Shown: positions 53,020-62,690, numbered from the stretch's first letter. The stretch: 64,000 nucleotides of DNA from CAWANP01 sp963783445 (GCA_963783445.1 CAWANP010000002.1:620001-684000); one strand, 5' to 3'. The notes: a model not told the origin generated them from the letters alone. Numbers and translations: made by a program.

Positions 53020-53990
53020 AGCCCTTAATCAGCGACTCAGCAACAGAGCAGGGAACAGTTGTGGATGACTGTTCGGGGTCGACACTGGTTCAGCGGAAAC
53101 TGTTGGTGGTCTATATCATGGGCGACGGCCGCAGCGGGAGTACCGTGACCAGTGTTGTGCTGGGCAATCATCCATGCATCTCGAGCAATGGTGAGCTGCA
53201 CAAATTCGCCAGATACCGGGGACATCCAAAGAGGGACAACAACAAGGAGAAAGATCTACGCTTCTGGAAAGATGTACGGGAATACTATCGGTCGGCGGGA
53301 TACTCCACCGACTACAGACATCTGGAGGACATTCAAGGCGAGATCGAAAACTATGGCAGTTTTTGGAGACTGCTGTTCCAGCGCATTCCGGAAGACGTCT
53401 GTTCCGAGTACTGCGCGTACGTAGGGGGCTTGTTCAGAGCCATTCGCGCTGTCAGCAAAAGGGACATCATTGTGGACGAGTCCAAGCGGCCGGCTCGCGG
53501 CTATGCGCTTCCTCGCTGCCCAGGTACGGATGTGCGTATCATTCACCTCGTACGTGATCCGCGGGGTGTAGTATGGTCGCAGAAAAAGCGTACAGTCGAA
53601 CACAAATACAAATCTCCTCTCGTTGCTGGTGCGCACTATTCTACCAAGAATTTGATGTCGCTCCTTGTCCAGCTGAGGGCTCCTCGTGGCAGAGTCATGC
53701 GGGTCCGATATGAAGACTTGGTAAGGGAGCCTGCAGTGGAATTGACCAGAATCGGGGAATTCCTGGACCTGTCGATGGAGCCGGTCATTGAGAGAATCGA
53801 GGCCGGTGAGCCTCTGCAAGTTCCATACCTTTTGGATGGAAACCGAATTCGGTGCGAAAAAGAGATCACACTGCGTTTTGACGATACTTGGCGAAGGCAG
53901 CAGAGTCTGGGAGAACGCCTCGTGGCGATCCTGTGCACTCTGCCCTTCTTTTTGCTGTTTGGCTATTGGAATTACCCGTACGATTCATAG
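53016..53990 (+). CDS. Sulfotransferase 2
   Basis: A 324-residue PAPS sulfotransferase: 'YIMGDGRSGSTVTS' (5'-phosphosulfate loop with RSGST) and 'IIHLVRDPRGVVWSQKK' (3'-phosphate site), ending with a hydrophobic tail ('ILCTLPFFLLFGYW') that may attach it to the membrane. ATG overlaps the previous stop. With sulfotransferase 1 it implies two distinct sulfate positions on the polymer. Confidence 0.85.
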   Translation: MKPLISDSATEQGTVVDDCSGSTLVQRKLLVVYIMGDGRSGSTVTSVVLGNHPCISSNGELHKFARYRGHPKRDNNKEKDLRFWKDVREYYRSAGYSTDYRHLEDIQGEIENYGSFWRLLFQRIPEDVCSEYCAYVGGLFRAIRAVSKRDIIVDESKRPARGYALPRCPGTDVRIIHLVRDPRGVVWSQKKRTVEHKYKSPLVAGAHYSTKNLMSLLVQLRAPRGRVMRVRYEDLVREPAVELTRIGEFLDLSMEPVIERIEAGEPLQVPYLLDGNRIRCEKEITLRFDDTWRRQQSLGERLVAILCTLPFFLLFGYWNYPYDS

Positions 53991-54048
53991 TTTACCCTGC
54001 GAAGGGCATTGCAAGTGGTACCTAAATTTCTGTGGGCGAAGGATCTCG

Positions 54049-55224
54049 ATGCCACCGTTTGACGAGAGTCTACGACGTGCAATAGGACGGTTGGATGAGT
54101 GGGTACAGGCCGTGGGTTATAAGGCCTACGATCCCTTTGATGGCCTGAATTCGTGGATCCGTCCTTTGACGTTCAATCAGGCTGGGCCGTCAGTTCTTGC
54201 AGCAGGGCGTAAAGCGCTCTCCTGTGAACCTGCGGCCCGTGCTTGGCATCCGGCCAGCGACCAGCTCGAAAGGCCAGGGGTACTTTGCTCGAGGGTATCT
54301 CAAGCTCTATGCGTTGACGGGTGAGGACGGATTGGGCCGCCAAGGCGCGCCAGTGTTTGGATTGGCTCAGGGCACATCCCAATCCCAACTACGAGGGTCT
54401 CGCCTGGGGCAATCACTTTGACTATCAGTCCAGGGTATTCTACCTGGCCAAGGGTGAACCTACCGTCGTGTGGACAGCCCATATCGCCTTTGCTTTTTTG
54501 GATGCCTGGGAGCTTCTTGGAGAGGACAGGGATCTTGAAGCGGCGCAGGGTGTGTGCCGCTTCATCCTGAGTGAGCTTGAGTCGTCGCCCTGAGGGTGGT
54601 GGAGTATGTATCAGCTATGTACCTGGCAGCTATCATGCTGTTCACAATGCGAACATGCTGGCGGCGGCGGCCCTGGCCAGAACTTTTGCGCACACGCACC
54701 AGGATGAGCTTAGGCGGGCAGCCTTGGACGCAGTAGCCTATACGGTGCCTGCGCAACGAGAGGACGGATCCTGGTGGTATGGCGAGGCGGAGAATCTGAG
54801 GTGGGTGGATAATTTCCATACAGGCTACGTGCTGGATTGCCTGTGGTGGTATATGGTCTCTACCGGAGACCGGCAGTGGCAGCCGGCATTTGATCATGGT
54901 GCTCGGTTTTTCGTAGAAAACTTTTTTGTGGAAGATGGCACGCCCAAGTACTATCCCCATCAGACCTATCCGGTTGATATTCAGTGCGCGGCACAAGCGA
55001 TTGAAACCTTGGCTCTATTGGCCAGGCATTGGGATCCTTCGTGTCGGGTGCTTGCGGAGCAAGTGGCGGCGTGGACGGTTGCCAACATGCAAGATAGTGA
55101 TGGCCACTTTTACTTCCAGCGTGGACGTAGGTGGGTGAATAAGACGCCAATGCTCCATTGGGGGCAGGCAACGATGTTCCATGCCCTGGCTTGTCTACTT
55201 GAGGTGGAGAGCGATGAGGATTAG
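54049..55224 (+). pseudogene. Predicted alpha/alpha-barrel (glycosidase-like) protein, broken by three frameshifts
   Basis: The pieces 54049-54198, 54199-54318, 54319-54590 and 54591-55224 are collinear parts of one protein of about 390 residues, often found in polysaccharide clusters and related to six-hairpin glycosidases or squalene-cyclase-like folds: 'YDPFDGLNSWIRPL', 'VKRSPVNLRPVLGI', 'GLAWGNHFDYQSRVFYLAKGEPTVVWTAHIA', 'YHAVHNANMLAAAALART', 'EDGSWWYGEAENLRWVDNFHTGYVLD'. Each break is corrected by removing one base. Sequence errors and real decay are both possible. It starts after GAAGGA and overlaps the next gene by 11 bases, an operon-like setting. Confidence 0.72.
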
Positions 55225-56530
55225 TGTTCTTGGTTTAGGCTATGTGGGCTGTGTATCGGTTGCCTGCATGGCGGCGGACGGACACCAGGTTGTCGGTGTT
55301 GACATCAACCCGGTCAAAGTGGATATGATCAATCGAGGTCGCAGTCCCATCGTTGAGCGTGAGCTGGATGGATTGCTCGCAGAGGGAGTATCTCAGGGCC
55401 GGCTTCGGGCTACGGTGGATGCAACGGAAGCTGTGCAGCAAAGCGATCTCAGCTTTATCTGCGTGGGGACTCCAGGAGACTCTAATGGGCGGCTTGACCT
55501 GCAGTATGTCGAACGGGTCTCGGCAGATATTGGATGTGCCTTACAGAGCAAGGCCGGGCATCATGTGGTCGTGGTGCGTAGCACGATGCTGCCAGGGAGT
55601 ACAAATAACATCGTTCTGCCTCTGCTAGAACGAGAGTCGGGCCGAAGGGCTGGGGAGGGTTTTGGACTGGCCTACAATCCAGAGTTCCTGAGGGAGGGAT
55701 CTGCCATCAGAGACTACTATGATCCCCCTAGGACGGTGATAGGCGAGTTCGACGAGTCCAGCGGGGATGCTTTGGCTGCCATCTATGAGAATCTGGACGC
55801 ACCCTTGATCCGGACCAGTATCAAGACTGCCGAGTTGGTCAAATATGCAGATAATGCTTTTCATGCGCTCAAGATATCTTTCGCCAACGAAATCGGCGTG
55901 ATAGCAGGGGCTGAAGGCATCGATAGTCACGAGCTAATGGATATTTTCGTCCAGGATACCAAGCTCAATCTGTCACCGGTGTATCTGCGGCCAGGATATG
56001 CTTTCGGTGGGTCCTGCTTGCCCAAGGATCTGAGAGCCCTAAGCCATCGGGCCCGGAGAAGAGATCTATCGACCCCGGTACTGGCGTCTATCTTGGAGAG
56101 CAACGAACGCCACAAGCGTCGTGCTCTAGCGCTTGTGAAGGAGACAGGCAAGAAGCGGGTGGCGGTACTGGGACTTAGCTTTAAGCCGAACACGGACGAT
56201 TTACGGGAGAGCCCCGCGGTCGAGCTGGTGGAGGGGTTGCTGGGCAAAGGGTATCAGCTCAAGATCTATGATCGGAACGTCGCCCTGGCCAGGCTTGTGG
56301 GTGCGAACAAGGAGTTCATCGAGAGAGAAATACCCCACATTGCGTCGCTCATGGTGCCCGATGTTCAAAGCGCACTGGCTGATGCAGAAGTGGTAGTGGT
56401 CACCAGTGGCGACCAGGAGTTCCTTGGCTTGGCAGATCTACTGCGCCCCGATCAGGTGCTGATAGAGTTGGAGCGCATCGTGGATGATGTCGATGGCTTG
56501 GGAGAGAGATACCATGGTATCGCCTGGTGA
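55214..56530 (+). CDS. Nucleotide-sugar 6-dehydrogenase (UDP/GDP-hexose dehydrogenase family)
   Basis: A 438-residue NAD-dependent dehydrogenase oxidising the C6 of a nucleotide sugar to the uronate. 'RISVLGLGYVGCVSVACMA' is the Rossmann loop, 'NPEFLREGSAIRDYYDPPRTVIG' the substrate loop, and 'GGSCLPKDLRAL' holds the catalytic Cys; that last form is closest to GDP-mannose dehydrogenase (AlgD), but UDP-GlcNAc dehydrogenases are also in this family. Given the WlbB/C-like genes below, it may make a UDP-GlcNAc-uronate. Start at ATG 55214 overlaps the previous gene. Confidence 0.85.
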   Translation: MRISVLGLGYVGCVSVACMAADGHQVVGVDINPVKVDMINRGRSPIVERELDGLLAEGVSQGRLRATVDATEAVQQSDLSFICVGTPGDSNGRLDLQYVERVSADIGCALQSKAGHHVVVVRSTMLPGSTNNIVLPLLERESGRRAGEGFGLAYNPEFLREGSAIRDYYDPPRTVIGEFDESSGDALAAIYENLDAPLIRTSIKTAELVKYADNAFHALKISFANEIGVIAGAEGIDSHELMDIFVQDTKLNLSPVYLRPGYAFGGSCLPKDLRALSHRARRRDLSTPVLASILESNERHKRRALALVKETGKKRVAVLGLSFKPNTDDLRESPAVELVEGLLGKGYQLKIYDRNVALARLVGANKEFIEREIPHIASLMVPDVQSALADAEVVVVTSGDQEFLGLADLLRPDQVLIELERIVDDVDGLGERYHGIAW

Positions 56531-57770
56531 GGCTGGGGCGCCAGCCGGCAAGGCGCTCATCATTGTTGAGAATAATTCGGTTCCCTTCGACCGGAGGGTC
56601 TGGCGCGAAGCCCTCGCCCTGCAGGAGGCTGGTTGGCATGTGTCAGTTGTCTGCCCCAAAAGCCCTGAGGATGATAGGCTTGTCTTCAACGACAGCGCCG
56701 CCGGCGACTATGAGGTGCTGAAGGGCATTCACATCTATCGCTACCCGATGCAGTTTGCGGAACATGGGATTGTAGCCTTTTTGCGCGAATACACAACATC
56801 CCTTTGGGCCTCGATCCGGTTGTCAAGACGCGTTCTCCATGAGCAGGGCTTTGATGTCTTGCAGGTCTGCAACCCACCAGATACCTTTTTCCCTTTGGGT
56901 GCCTATTACCGCAGGAAGGGCAAGGGCTTTATCTTTGACCACCACGATCTGTTTCCAGAAAGCGTTGAATACAGATACAAGGGCACCAGTGGACGGCTGA
57001 TGCACTGGCTTGCAGTCCTGTTTGAGCGCTGGACCTTCCGTGCAGCAAACGTCGTGATCTCTACCAATGAGTCGTATAAGGAGATTGCGGTCAAGCGCGG
57101 GCAGGTCGATCCGGCGGATGTGTTCGTTGTACGCAATGGTCCAGAATTTGACTTTATCAAAGATATCGTTCCCGATCCATTGCTCAAGAACGGGCGTCCC
57201 CATCTAGCTTGTTTTGTGGGCGTCATGGGGGTGGAGGATGGATTGGAGCCGATGATGGAGGCCATCCGTTACGTGGTCCACGATCTGGGACGCGCGGACA
57301 TCCAATTTGTACTCATGGGTGACGGCCGGCAGCGCTACTATGCCGTGGATCGCGTGTCAGAGTGGGGCCTGGAGGCGCAGGTGTTGCTACCGGGTCGTGT
57401 TCCCGACAGCGACGTGCAGCGCTATCTCTCTACCGCTGATGTGTGCCTGTCGCCGGATCCCTACACACCACTCAACAATCTCTCGACCATGAACAAGATC
57501 ATCGAGTACATGGCATTTGGCAAACCGGTGGTGTCCTTTGATCTGAAAGAGGCGCGGGTTTCGGCCGGTGCAGCCGCCGTCTATGTTCCCTGCGGAGATG
57601 AGCGCGGCTTTGGCGATGCAATTGTGCATCTGCTAGATGATCCACAACGCCGTGAAGAGATGGGGCAACTTGGGCGCCAGCGGGTTCTGACCAAGCTGGC
57701 CTGGGATCACCAGAAGCCGCACCTCTGTGCAGCCTATGAGGCGGCTTTGGCGCCCGGAGATGCGAAGTGA
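56514..57770 (+). CDS. Glycosyltransferase family 4
   Basis: A 418-residue GT4 enzyme: 'VENNSVPFDRRVWREALALQEAGW', the 'VCNPPDTFFPLGAYYRRKGKGFIFDHHDLFPE' core seen in WbuB-like transferases, and 'LNNLSTMNKIIEYMAFGKPVVSFDL' as the donor-site helix. Start ATG 56514 is preferred to 56484 because GGGAGAGAG precedes it. It overlaps the dehydrogenase by 17 bases. Confidence 0.85.
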   Translation: MVSPGEAGAPAGKALIIVENNSVPFDRRVWREALALQEAGWHVSVVCPKSPEDDRLVFNDSAAGDYEVLKGIHIYRYPMQFAEHGIVAFLREYTTSLWASIRLSRRVLHEQGFDVLQVCNPPDTFFPLGAYYRRKGKGFIFDHHDLFPESVEYRYKGTSGRLMHWLAVLFERWTFRAANVVISTNESYKEIAVKRGQVDPADVFVVRNGPEFDFIKDIVPDPLLKNGRPHLACFVGVMGVEDGLEPMMEAIRYVVHDLGRADIQFVLMGDGRQRYYAVDRVSEWGLEAQVLLPGRVPDSDVQRYLSTADVCLSPDPYTPLNNLSTMNKIIEYMAFGKPVVSFDLKEARVSAGAAAVYVPCGDERGFGDAIVHLLDDPQRREEMGQLGRQRVLTKLAWDHQKPHLCAAYEAALAPGDAK

Positions 57771-57818
57771 GGGACTGCCTGGCCGGCAACGGCCTGGCAT
57801 GCCGAACAGGAGTAGAGG

Positions 57819-58430
57819 GTGGAAGGTTTTTTCGTACATCCGAGTGCTCTGGTTGAAACCGAGGACATTGGCGCTGGAACCAGGATCTGGGCATTCGCTC
57901 ACGTTCTGGGTGGGGCCCGGATCGGTTGTGGCTGCAACGTGGGCGACCACTGTTTCATCGAGGACAACGTTCGCATTGGAGACCACACAGTCATCAAGAA
58001 TGGTGTTTCCGTCTGGTCAGGTGTGACGCTGGAAGACTATGTCTTTGTCGGCCCCAATGCTGTTTTTACGAACGACCTATATCCCCGGGCCAAGGTCTAT
58101 CATGCAGAGGACGTGGAGACGCAAGTGGGTACAGGAGCCACCGTTGGCGCCAATGCTACGCTTCGCTGTGGCATTCGTGTGGGACGCTGGGCCATGATTG
58201 GTGCGGGCAGTGTGGTGGTTGGCGATGTGCCCGATTTTGCATTGGTCTATGGAGTACCGGCGCGGCAAGAAGGCTGGGTGTGTGCCTGCGGAGAGCGCCT
58301 GGAACTCAGTTTAACGGGCAGTGGTGGCGTGGTCTGCCGCTGCGGCCGTTCCTATTCGCTATCGGATGGTAGGGTGAGCGCGGATGCGCCGGTACGCCCT
58401 CCTTCTGAAGATACCAATCATACGGAGTGA
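57819..58430 (+). CDS. Left-handed beta-helix N-acetyltransferase (WlbB/WbpD-like)
   Basis: A 203-residue hexapeptide acetyltransferase. Repeats such as 'IGAGTRIWAFAHVLGGARIGCGCNVGDHCFIEDNVRIGD' form the helix; 'HAEDVETQVGTGATVGANATLRCG' continues it. This is the UDP-2-acetamido-3-amino-glucuronate N-acetyltransferase type. Its C-terminus carries a short CACG...CRCG zinc ribbon, common in the clade. GTG start after AGGAG. Confidence 0.82.
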   Translation: MEGFFVHPSALVETEDIGAGTRIWAFAHVLGGARIGCGCNVGDHCFIEDNVRIGDHTVIKNGVSVWSGVTLEDYVFVGPNAVFTNDLYPRAKVYHAEDVETQVGTGATVGANATLRCGIRVGRWAMIGAGSVVVGDVPDFALVYGVPARQEGWVCACGERLELSLTGSGGVVCRCGRSYSLSDGRVSADAPVRPPSEDTNHTE

Positions 58431-58436
58431 GTGACG

Positions 58437-59606
58437 ATGAATATCCCTTTTGTAGACCTGAGAGCACAGCACGATGAGGTTCGTCCCGAGATCGACGCCG
58501 TGGTCAAGGACATCATTGACAATTCAACGTTCATTGGTGGCCCGCGGGTTGCCGCCTTCGAACAAAACTATGCCGCATTCTGCGACACGCGCCATGCCCT
58601 GGCCTGTGCCAGTGGGACCGATGCCTTGCGCCTGGCGTTGATGGCGGCTGGTGTAGGCCCCGGAGATGAAGTCATCACCCCGCCGAATACCTTCATAGCT
58701 ACGGTAGAGGCCATGACAATGGTGGGCGCCCATCCGGTCTTTGTGGACATTGACGGTCCAACGTACAATCTGTCTCCCGATCGGCTCGCAGACTTTTTGG
58801 AGTCCAGCTGCCGCCTGGGGCGGGATGGTCGCCTGATCAATGGTCAGACCGGACGGCGCATTGTGGCCGTTATGCCTGTGCATCTCTACGGGCTCCCGGC
58901 AGACATGGCGCCCATCCTGGACCTGGCGCGTCGACATAACTTGAAGGTTATCGAGGATGCCTGCCAGGCGCACGGGGCTTCATACGATTTGGGCGGCGTG
59001 GGACGAAGGGCAGGGTCATTGGGTGACGTGGCGGCATTCAGCTTCTACGCCAGCAAGAACCTCGGGGCCATGGGCGAGGCCGGGGCCGCGACCACCAATG
59101 ATGATCAGATCGATCGCAACATGCGGGTCTGGTATGACCATGGCCAAAGCAAGCGCTACATTCACGTCTCGCCGGATGGATGGAACGGGCGCCTGGATAC
59201 ATTGCAGTGCGCGATCCTGGACGTAAAACTGAATAAGGTTGACGAATGGAATGAACGGCGCCGCCAGGCAGCTCAGTGGTACCGCGAACGCTTGGCTGGG
59301 GACGAACGGATAGTCCTTCCTGTTGAGCCCGCTGGCTGCAGACATGTGTACCATCTGTTCGTTGTGCGGCTTCCGGATCGCGAGAAGGTACGTGTAGCGC
59401 TTTCGGAGCGTGGCATCGGTGTTGGGTTGCATTACCCGATTCCCCTGCATCTGCAGGTTGCCTATCGCGATCTGGGATGGAAGCCAGGCGACTTTCCAGA
59501 ATCAGAAGCGGCAGCCTACTCGATTCTTTCTTTGCCCATGTTCCCACATATCACAGAGGAGCAGGTCGATCTTGTGTGCGGTGCTCTCAAGGATGTGCTG
59601 GCCTAA
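58437..59606 (+). CDS. DegT/DnrJ/EryC1 sugar aminotransferase (WlbC/WbpE-like)
   Basis: A 389-residue PLP enzyme: 'IPFVDLRAQHDEVRPEIDAV', 'GTDALRLALMAAGVGPGDEVITPPNTFIAT', 'EDACQAHGASY', and the Schiff-base Lys in 'SFYASKNLGAMGEAG'. It is likely the 3-amino-transferase for the UDP-diacetamido-glucuronate donor, as the acetyltransferase gene directly precedes it and both types are paired in Wlb/Wbp loci. ATG 58437 is better spaced from GGAG than GTG 58431. Confidence 0.85.
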   Translation: MNIPFVDLRAQHDEVRPEIDAVVKDIIDNSTFIGGPRVAAFEQNYAAFCDTRHALACASGTDALRLALMAAGVGPGDEVITPPNTFIATVEAMTMVGAHPVFVDIDGPTYNLSPDRLADFLESSCRLGRDGRLINGQTGRRIVAVMPVHLYGLPADMAPILDLARRHNLKVIEDACQAHGASYDLGGVGRRAGSLGDVAAFSFYASKNLGAMGEAGAATTNDDQIDRNMRVWYDHGQSKRYIHVSPDGWNGRLDTLQCAILDVKLNKVDEWNERRRQAAQWYRERLAGDERIVLPVEPAGCRHVYHLFVVRLPDREKVRVALSERGIGVGLHYPIPLHLQVAYRDLGWKPGDFPESEAAAYSILSLPMFPHITEEQVDLVCGALKDVLA

Positions 59607-59663
59607 AGGCCCTGGCCCGTTGGGTCAATCTAAACAGGGCGATCTCGATCAAATGCCGATAGC

Positions 59664-60488
59664 ATGACAGAACCTAGCCGGAGTTTCATAGAGGACACGG
59701 ATGCCAATGGTGCGTTCCTGTGGCAGCAGGTCGACTTGGTCTTGCAGCGTGGAGGCCAGGTTTGGCTGAGGTCGCCGTTGCTGGACGTGTTGGCTGACGC
59801 CATTGGTCAGGACTACAGTGGGCATCGCTGGCTGGTGATAGAACCACGGGGTCGAAGGCCCCACGCGCTGGTCAGGATCCGGGACATCTTTCTTAGCGCC
59901 CTGGCCATGGCTTGTCTGTCGCCTCTACTCTTGATCATTGCGGTCCTGATCAAGTCTAGCTCAAAAGGACCCGTGTTCTTTGCCACGACCGTCGTGGGCA
60001 AGAAGCAGAGCCCCTTTACCTGGCACAAGCTGCGCTCGATGCGGGTCGTTTCCGAATCGGTTGACATGGAGCAGCGCCTCGCGCGGTTTCAAGAGTACGT
60101 CGAAGGGAAAAGAACATCGGGCTCTCAGAAAGCACCTACCAAGGTGATTGAGAAGAGCAGGGTAACTCCGGTAGGCAGTTTCATCCGAAAGTATAGCATT
60201 GACGAGTTGCCTCAATTGTGGAATGTCTTGCGTGGCGAGATGTCGCTTGTGGGCCCGCGGCCCTGTCTACCGTATGAGGCAGAGTTCTTTACCGATTGGC
60301 GAGGAAGGCGTTTTGACGTTAGGCCTGGCTTGTCAGGTGTATGGCAGGTCTTTGGTCGGGGCAGCGTCGGTTTTGACGAAGCCGCGGCCATGGATATCTT
60401 TTACATCTACCGCAGGTCGCTAGGCTTTGATCTATATCTTATTCTCAAGACCCTGGGGGTCGTATTCACGGGTAGAGGAGCTCTATGA
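59664..60488 (+). CDS. Undecaprenyl-phosphate sugar phosphotransferase (priming transferase)
   Basis: A 274-residue bacterial sugar transferase (PF02397 type). After an N-terminal 70-residue piece comes the re-entrant helix 'IFLSALAMACLSPLLLIIAVLIK', then 'TWHKLRSM', 'IRKYSIDELPQLWNVLRGEMSLVGPRPCLP' and 'RPGLSGVWQVFGRG'. It starts the repeat unit by moving a sugar-1-phosphate to undecaprenyl phosphate. The stop overlaps the next start by 4 bases. Confidence 0.88.
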   Translation: MTEPSRSFIEDTDANGAFLWQQVDLVLQRGGQVWLRSPLLDVLADAIGQDYSGHRWLVIEPRGRRPHALVRIRDIFLSALAMACLSPLLLIIAVLIKSSSKGPVFFATTVVGKKQSPFTWHKLRSMRVVSESVDMEQRLARFQEYVEGKRTSGSQKAPTKVIEKSRVTPVGSFIRKYSIDELPQLWNVLRGEMSLVGPRPCLPYEAEFFTDWRGRRFDVRPGLSGVWQVFGRGSVGFDEAAAMDIFYIYRRSLGFDLYLILKTLGVVFTGRGAL

Positions 60489-61507
60489 ACGACAGTCAGA
60501 CTGGTGTAGCAATAATGGGAGCGGGGTACTGGGGACCCAATCTCATTCGCAACTTCGGTGGTCTGCCTGACAGCCAGGTGCTGTGGGTTTGTGACAAAAA
60601 ACCGGGCCGGCGGCAATACGTGCAGGAGAGATTCCCAGAAGTCCCTGTCACAGATGATCTTGGGGTTGTTCTGTCGGATCCCAGGGTGGATGCGGTCGTA
60701 GTCGCGACGCCTGTCTCCACGCATCATGCTGTGGCCATGGCGGTTTTGCGGGCAGGAAAGCACGTGATGATCGAGAAACCGCTGACGGATACTTCAGATC
60801 GTGCCCAGGAGCTTGTCGATACAGCGGCGCGGGCCGGCAAGGTCCTAGCTGTTGACCATCTCTTCGTCTACAATCCGGCTATTGCCAGAATGGTGGAACT
60901 CGTTGATGCAGGCGAGGTCGAGCAACTGTGTTATGCTGAGTCCAGCCGGGTGAACCTTGGGCCGCCAGCCTCTGAGGTTGACGTGATCTGGGATCTGGCT
61001 ACGCATGATCTGTCGATTACCTACGCGCTGTGGGGGCGTCTCCCTTCCCAGATCACCGCCTACGGGCGGCGCTTCTTGCATCCGACGCTCATCGATGTCG
61101 CTTTCCTTCATCTGCGCTTTGACGACGATTCCCTGGCCGTCCACCATGTCAGTTGGTTGTCGCCCGAGAAGGTCCGGCGCTACTTTTTGGCCGGAACAAG
61201 AGGCTCCTTCGTTTTCGACGATATCGTTGCCGAGGGAAAACTCCGGCAGATAGACCAGGGTGTTGACAGCCGCGTCGGGCTCAAAGATGACGAGGTCAAG
61301 GACCTATTTTACAGGCCTGGTGTTGTACGATACCCGGAACTGGATCCAGTGGAGCCATTGGCATCCAGTTGTGGTGACTTTATACGATGTATTCGCACGG
61401 GGGAGGTCCCTCGTGCCGATGGGCTCGCCGGACTGGCAGTTGTGCGCATGCTGGAAGCTGCTGAGCGCTCTATCGCCGAAGGTTCGCAGCCAATACGATT
61501 AGGCTAG
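60485..61507 (+). CDS. Gfo/Idh/MocA-family NAD-dependent dehydrogenase (WlbA/WbpB-like)
   Basis: A 340-residue oxidoreductase: 'AIMGAGYWGPNLIRNF' (NAD loop), 'VVVATPVSTHHAVA' and 'KHVMIEKPLTDT' (the EKP motif). In WlbA/WbpB the same family oxidises C3 of UDP-GlcNAc-uronate, giving the keto-sugar that the WlbC-like aminotransferase uses. Its place among wlb-like genes supports that role; the family also includes unrelated sugar dehydrogenases. Confidence 0.82.
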   Translation: MNDSQTGVAIMGAGYWGPNLIRNFGGLPDSQVLWVCDKKPGRRQYVQERFPEVPVTDDLGVVLSDPRVDAVVVATPVSTHHAVAMAVLRAGKHVMIEKPLTDTSDRAQELVDTAARAGKVLAVDHLFVYNPAIARMVELVDAGEVEQLCYAESSRVNLGPPASEVDVIWDLATHDLSITYALWGRLPSQITAYGRRFLHPTLIDVAFLHLRFDDDSLAVHHVSWLSPEKVRRYFLAGTRGSFVFDDIVAEGKLRQIDQGVDSRVGLKDDEVKDLFYRPGVVRYPELDPVEPLASSCGDFIRCIRTGEVPRADGLAGLAVVRMLEAAERSIAEGSQPIRLG

Positions 61508-61516
61508 GGGGTTTCA

Positions 61517-62650
61517 TTGCGAGTTCTTGTGACCGGGGGAGCCGGTTTCATAGGCTCCCATACCGTAGATCTGTTGCTTCAGCAGGGGTATCAAGTCCGT
61601 ATCCTGGACAACCTGACTCCTCCTGTCCACGAGGACGGGCAGGTGCCCCATTACGTCCCTGTAAACGATGTGGAGTTCATGCGCGCTGACGTGCGTGATA
61701 AGAGTTCCTGGGAGACTGCTCTGCTCGGCGTAGATGCTGTCATTCACCTGGCGGCGTACCAGGACTACCTACCGGACTTTGGCAAGTTCTTCCACGTCAA
61801 TACGGTAGGTACGGCTTTGTTGTATGAGGTTGCTGTGGAAAAGCGGTTGCCATTGCGCAAGGTTGTGGTGGCTTCTTCCCAATCTACCTACGGGGAGGCC
61901 AAATATCTGCGCGCCGACTGCTCCGTAATCTATCCTGAGCTGCGTCCAGAGGCCCAGCTAAAGCATGGCTTGTGGGAACCCTTGGATCCAGAGACGGCCG
62001 AACCCTTGACCCCAGCCTGGACCGATGAGAGCCGTGTGATGCCACACAATCAGTACTCGATGTCCAAGTTCACTCAGGAAATGGTCGCTCTGAATTTGGG
62101 ACAGCGCTATGGCATCCCATCGGTGGCTATGCGTTACTCGATTGTGCAGGGCCCTCGGCAGTCGTTCCGAAACGCCTACTCGGGTGTGCTGCGCATCTTT
62201 ACTCAGCGGCTGCTCAACGGTCAGGCCCCGGTCTGCTACGAGGATGGACTGCAACTACGGGACTATGTTTCCGTCCATGACGTTGCCAGGGCAAACCTGC
62301 TGGTGTTGCAGGACGCGCGCGCGGACTACCAAGCCTTCAACGTGGGAGGGGATCGCAAGATCACCGTATTGGACTATGCTCAGCTTGTCGCGCGACAAGC
62401 TGGTTTGACCATCCAGCCCCAAATACCTGGACTCTACCGCTTTGGTGACACCCGTCATGTCTTCTCAGATGTGAGCAAGCTGGGTACGCTAGGTTGGCGA
62501 CCCACGGTCCCGCTGGAGGAGATCGTGGATGGGTATATCGCCTGGGCGCAGGCGCAGCCCGGATTCCGTGACTATTACGCCAAGGCCGAAGTGCAGATGG
62601 AGGCCATGGGTACCCTGCGCCACACAGAAAATTGGACAAGCCAGCACTAG
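61517..62650 (+). CDS. NAD-dependent epimerase/dehydratase (extended SDR)
   Basis: A 377-residue extended SDR: 'RVLVTGGAGFIGSHTVDLLLQQGYQVRILDNL', 'VIHLAAYQDY' and the catalytic YxxxK in 'NQYSMSKFTQEM'. Long insertion of about 30 residues after 'SSQSTYGEAKY' with DPETAEPLTPAW is seen in a subset of nucleotide-sugar epimerases. TTG start is fixed by the usual 'M-R-V-L-V-T-G' beginning and an AGGGGG site 6 bases upstream. Confidence 0.85.
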   Translation: MRVLVTGGAGFIGSHTVDLLLQQGYQVRILDNLTPPVHEDGQVPHYVPVNDVEFMRADVRDKSSWETALLGVDAVIHLAAYQDYLPDFGKFFHVNTVGTALLYEVAVEKRLPLRKVVVASSQSTYGEAKYLRADCSVIYPELRPEAQLKHGLWEPLDPETAEPLTPAWTDESRVMPHNQYSMSKFTQEMVALNLGQRYGIPSVAMRYSIVQGPRQSFRNAYSGVLRIFTQRLLNGQAPVCYEDGLQLRDYVSVHDVARANLLVLQDARADYQAFNVGGDRKITVLDYAQLVARQAGLTIQPQIPGLYRFGDTRHVFSDVSKLGTLGWRPTVPLEEIVDGYIAWAQAQPGFRDYYAKAEVQMEAMGTLRHTENWTSQH

Positions 62651-62690
62651 CTCGCAGAGTCGTAGAGTATTCGTAGAAAGACGGGAACTG

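Noticed and set aside
54049..55224. Programmed frameshifting as an explanation for the three shifts
   Set aside because: No slippery heptamer or following pseudoknot was seen at the shift points, and three programmed events in one gene is implausible.
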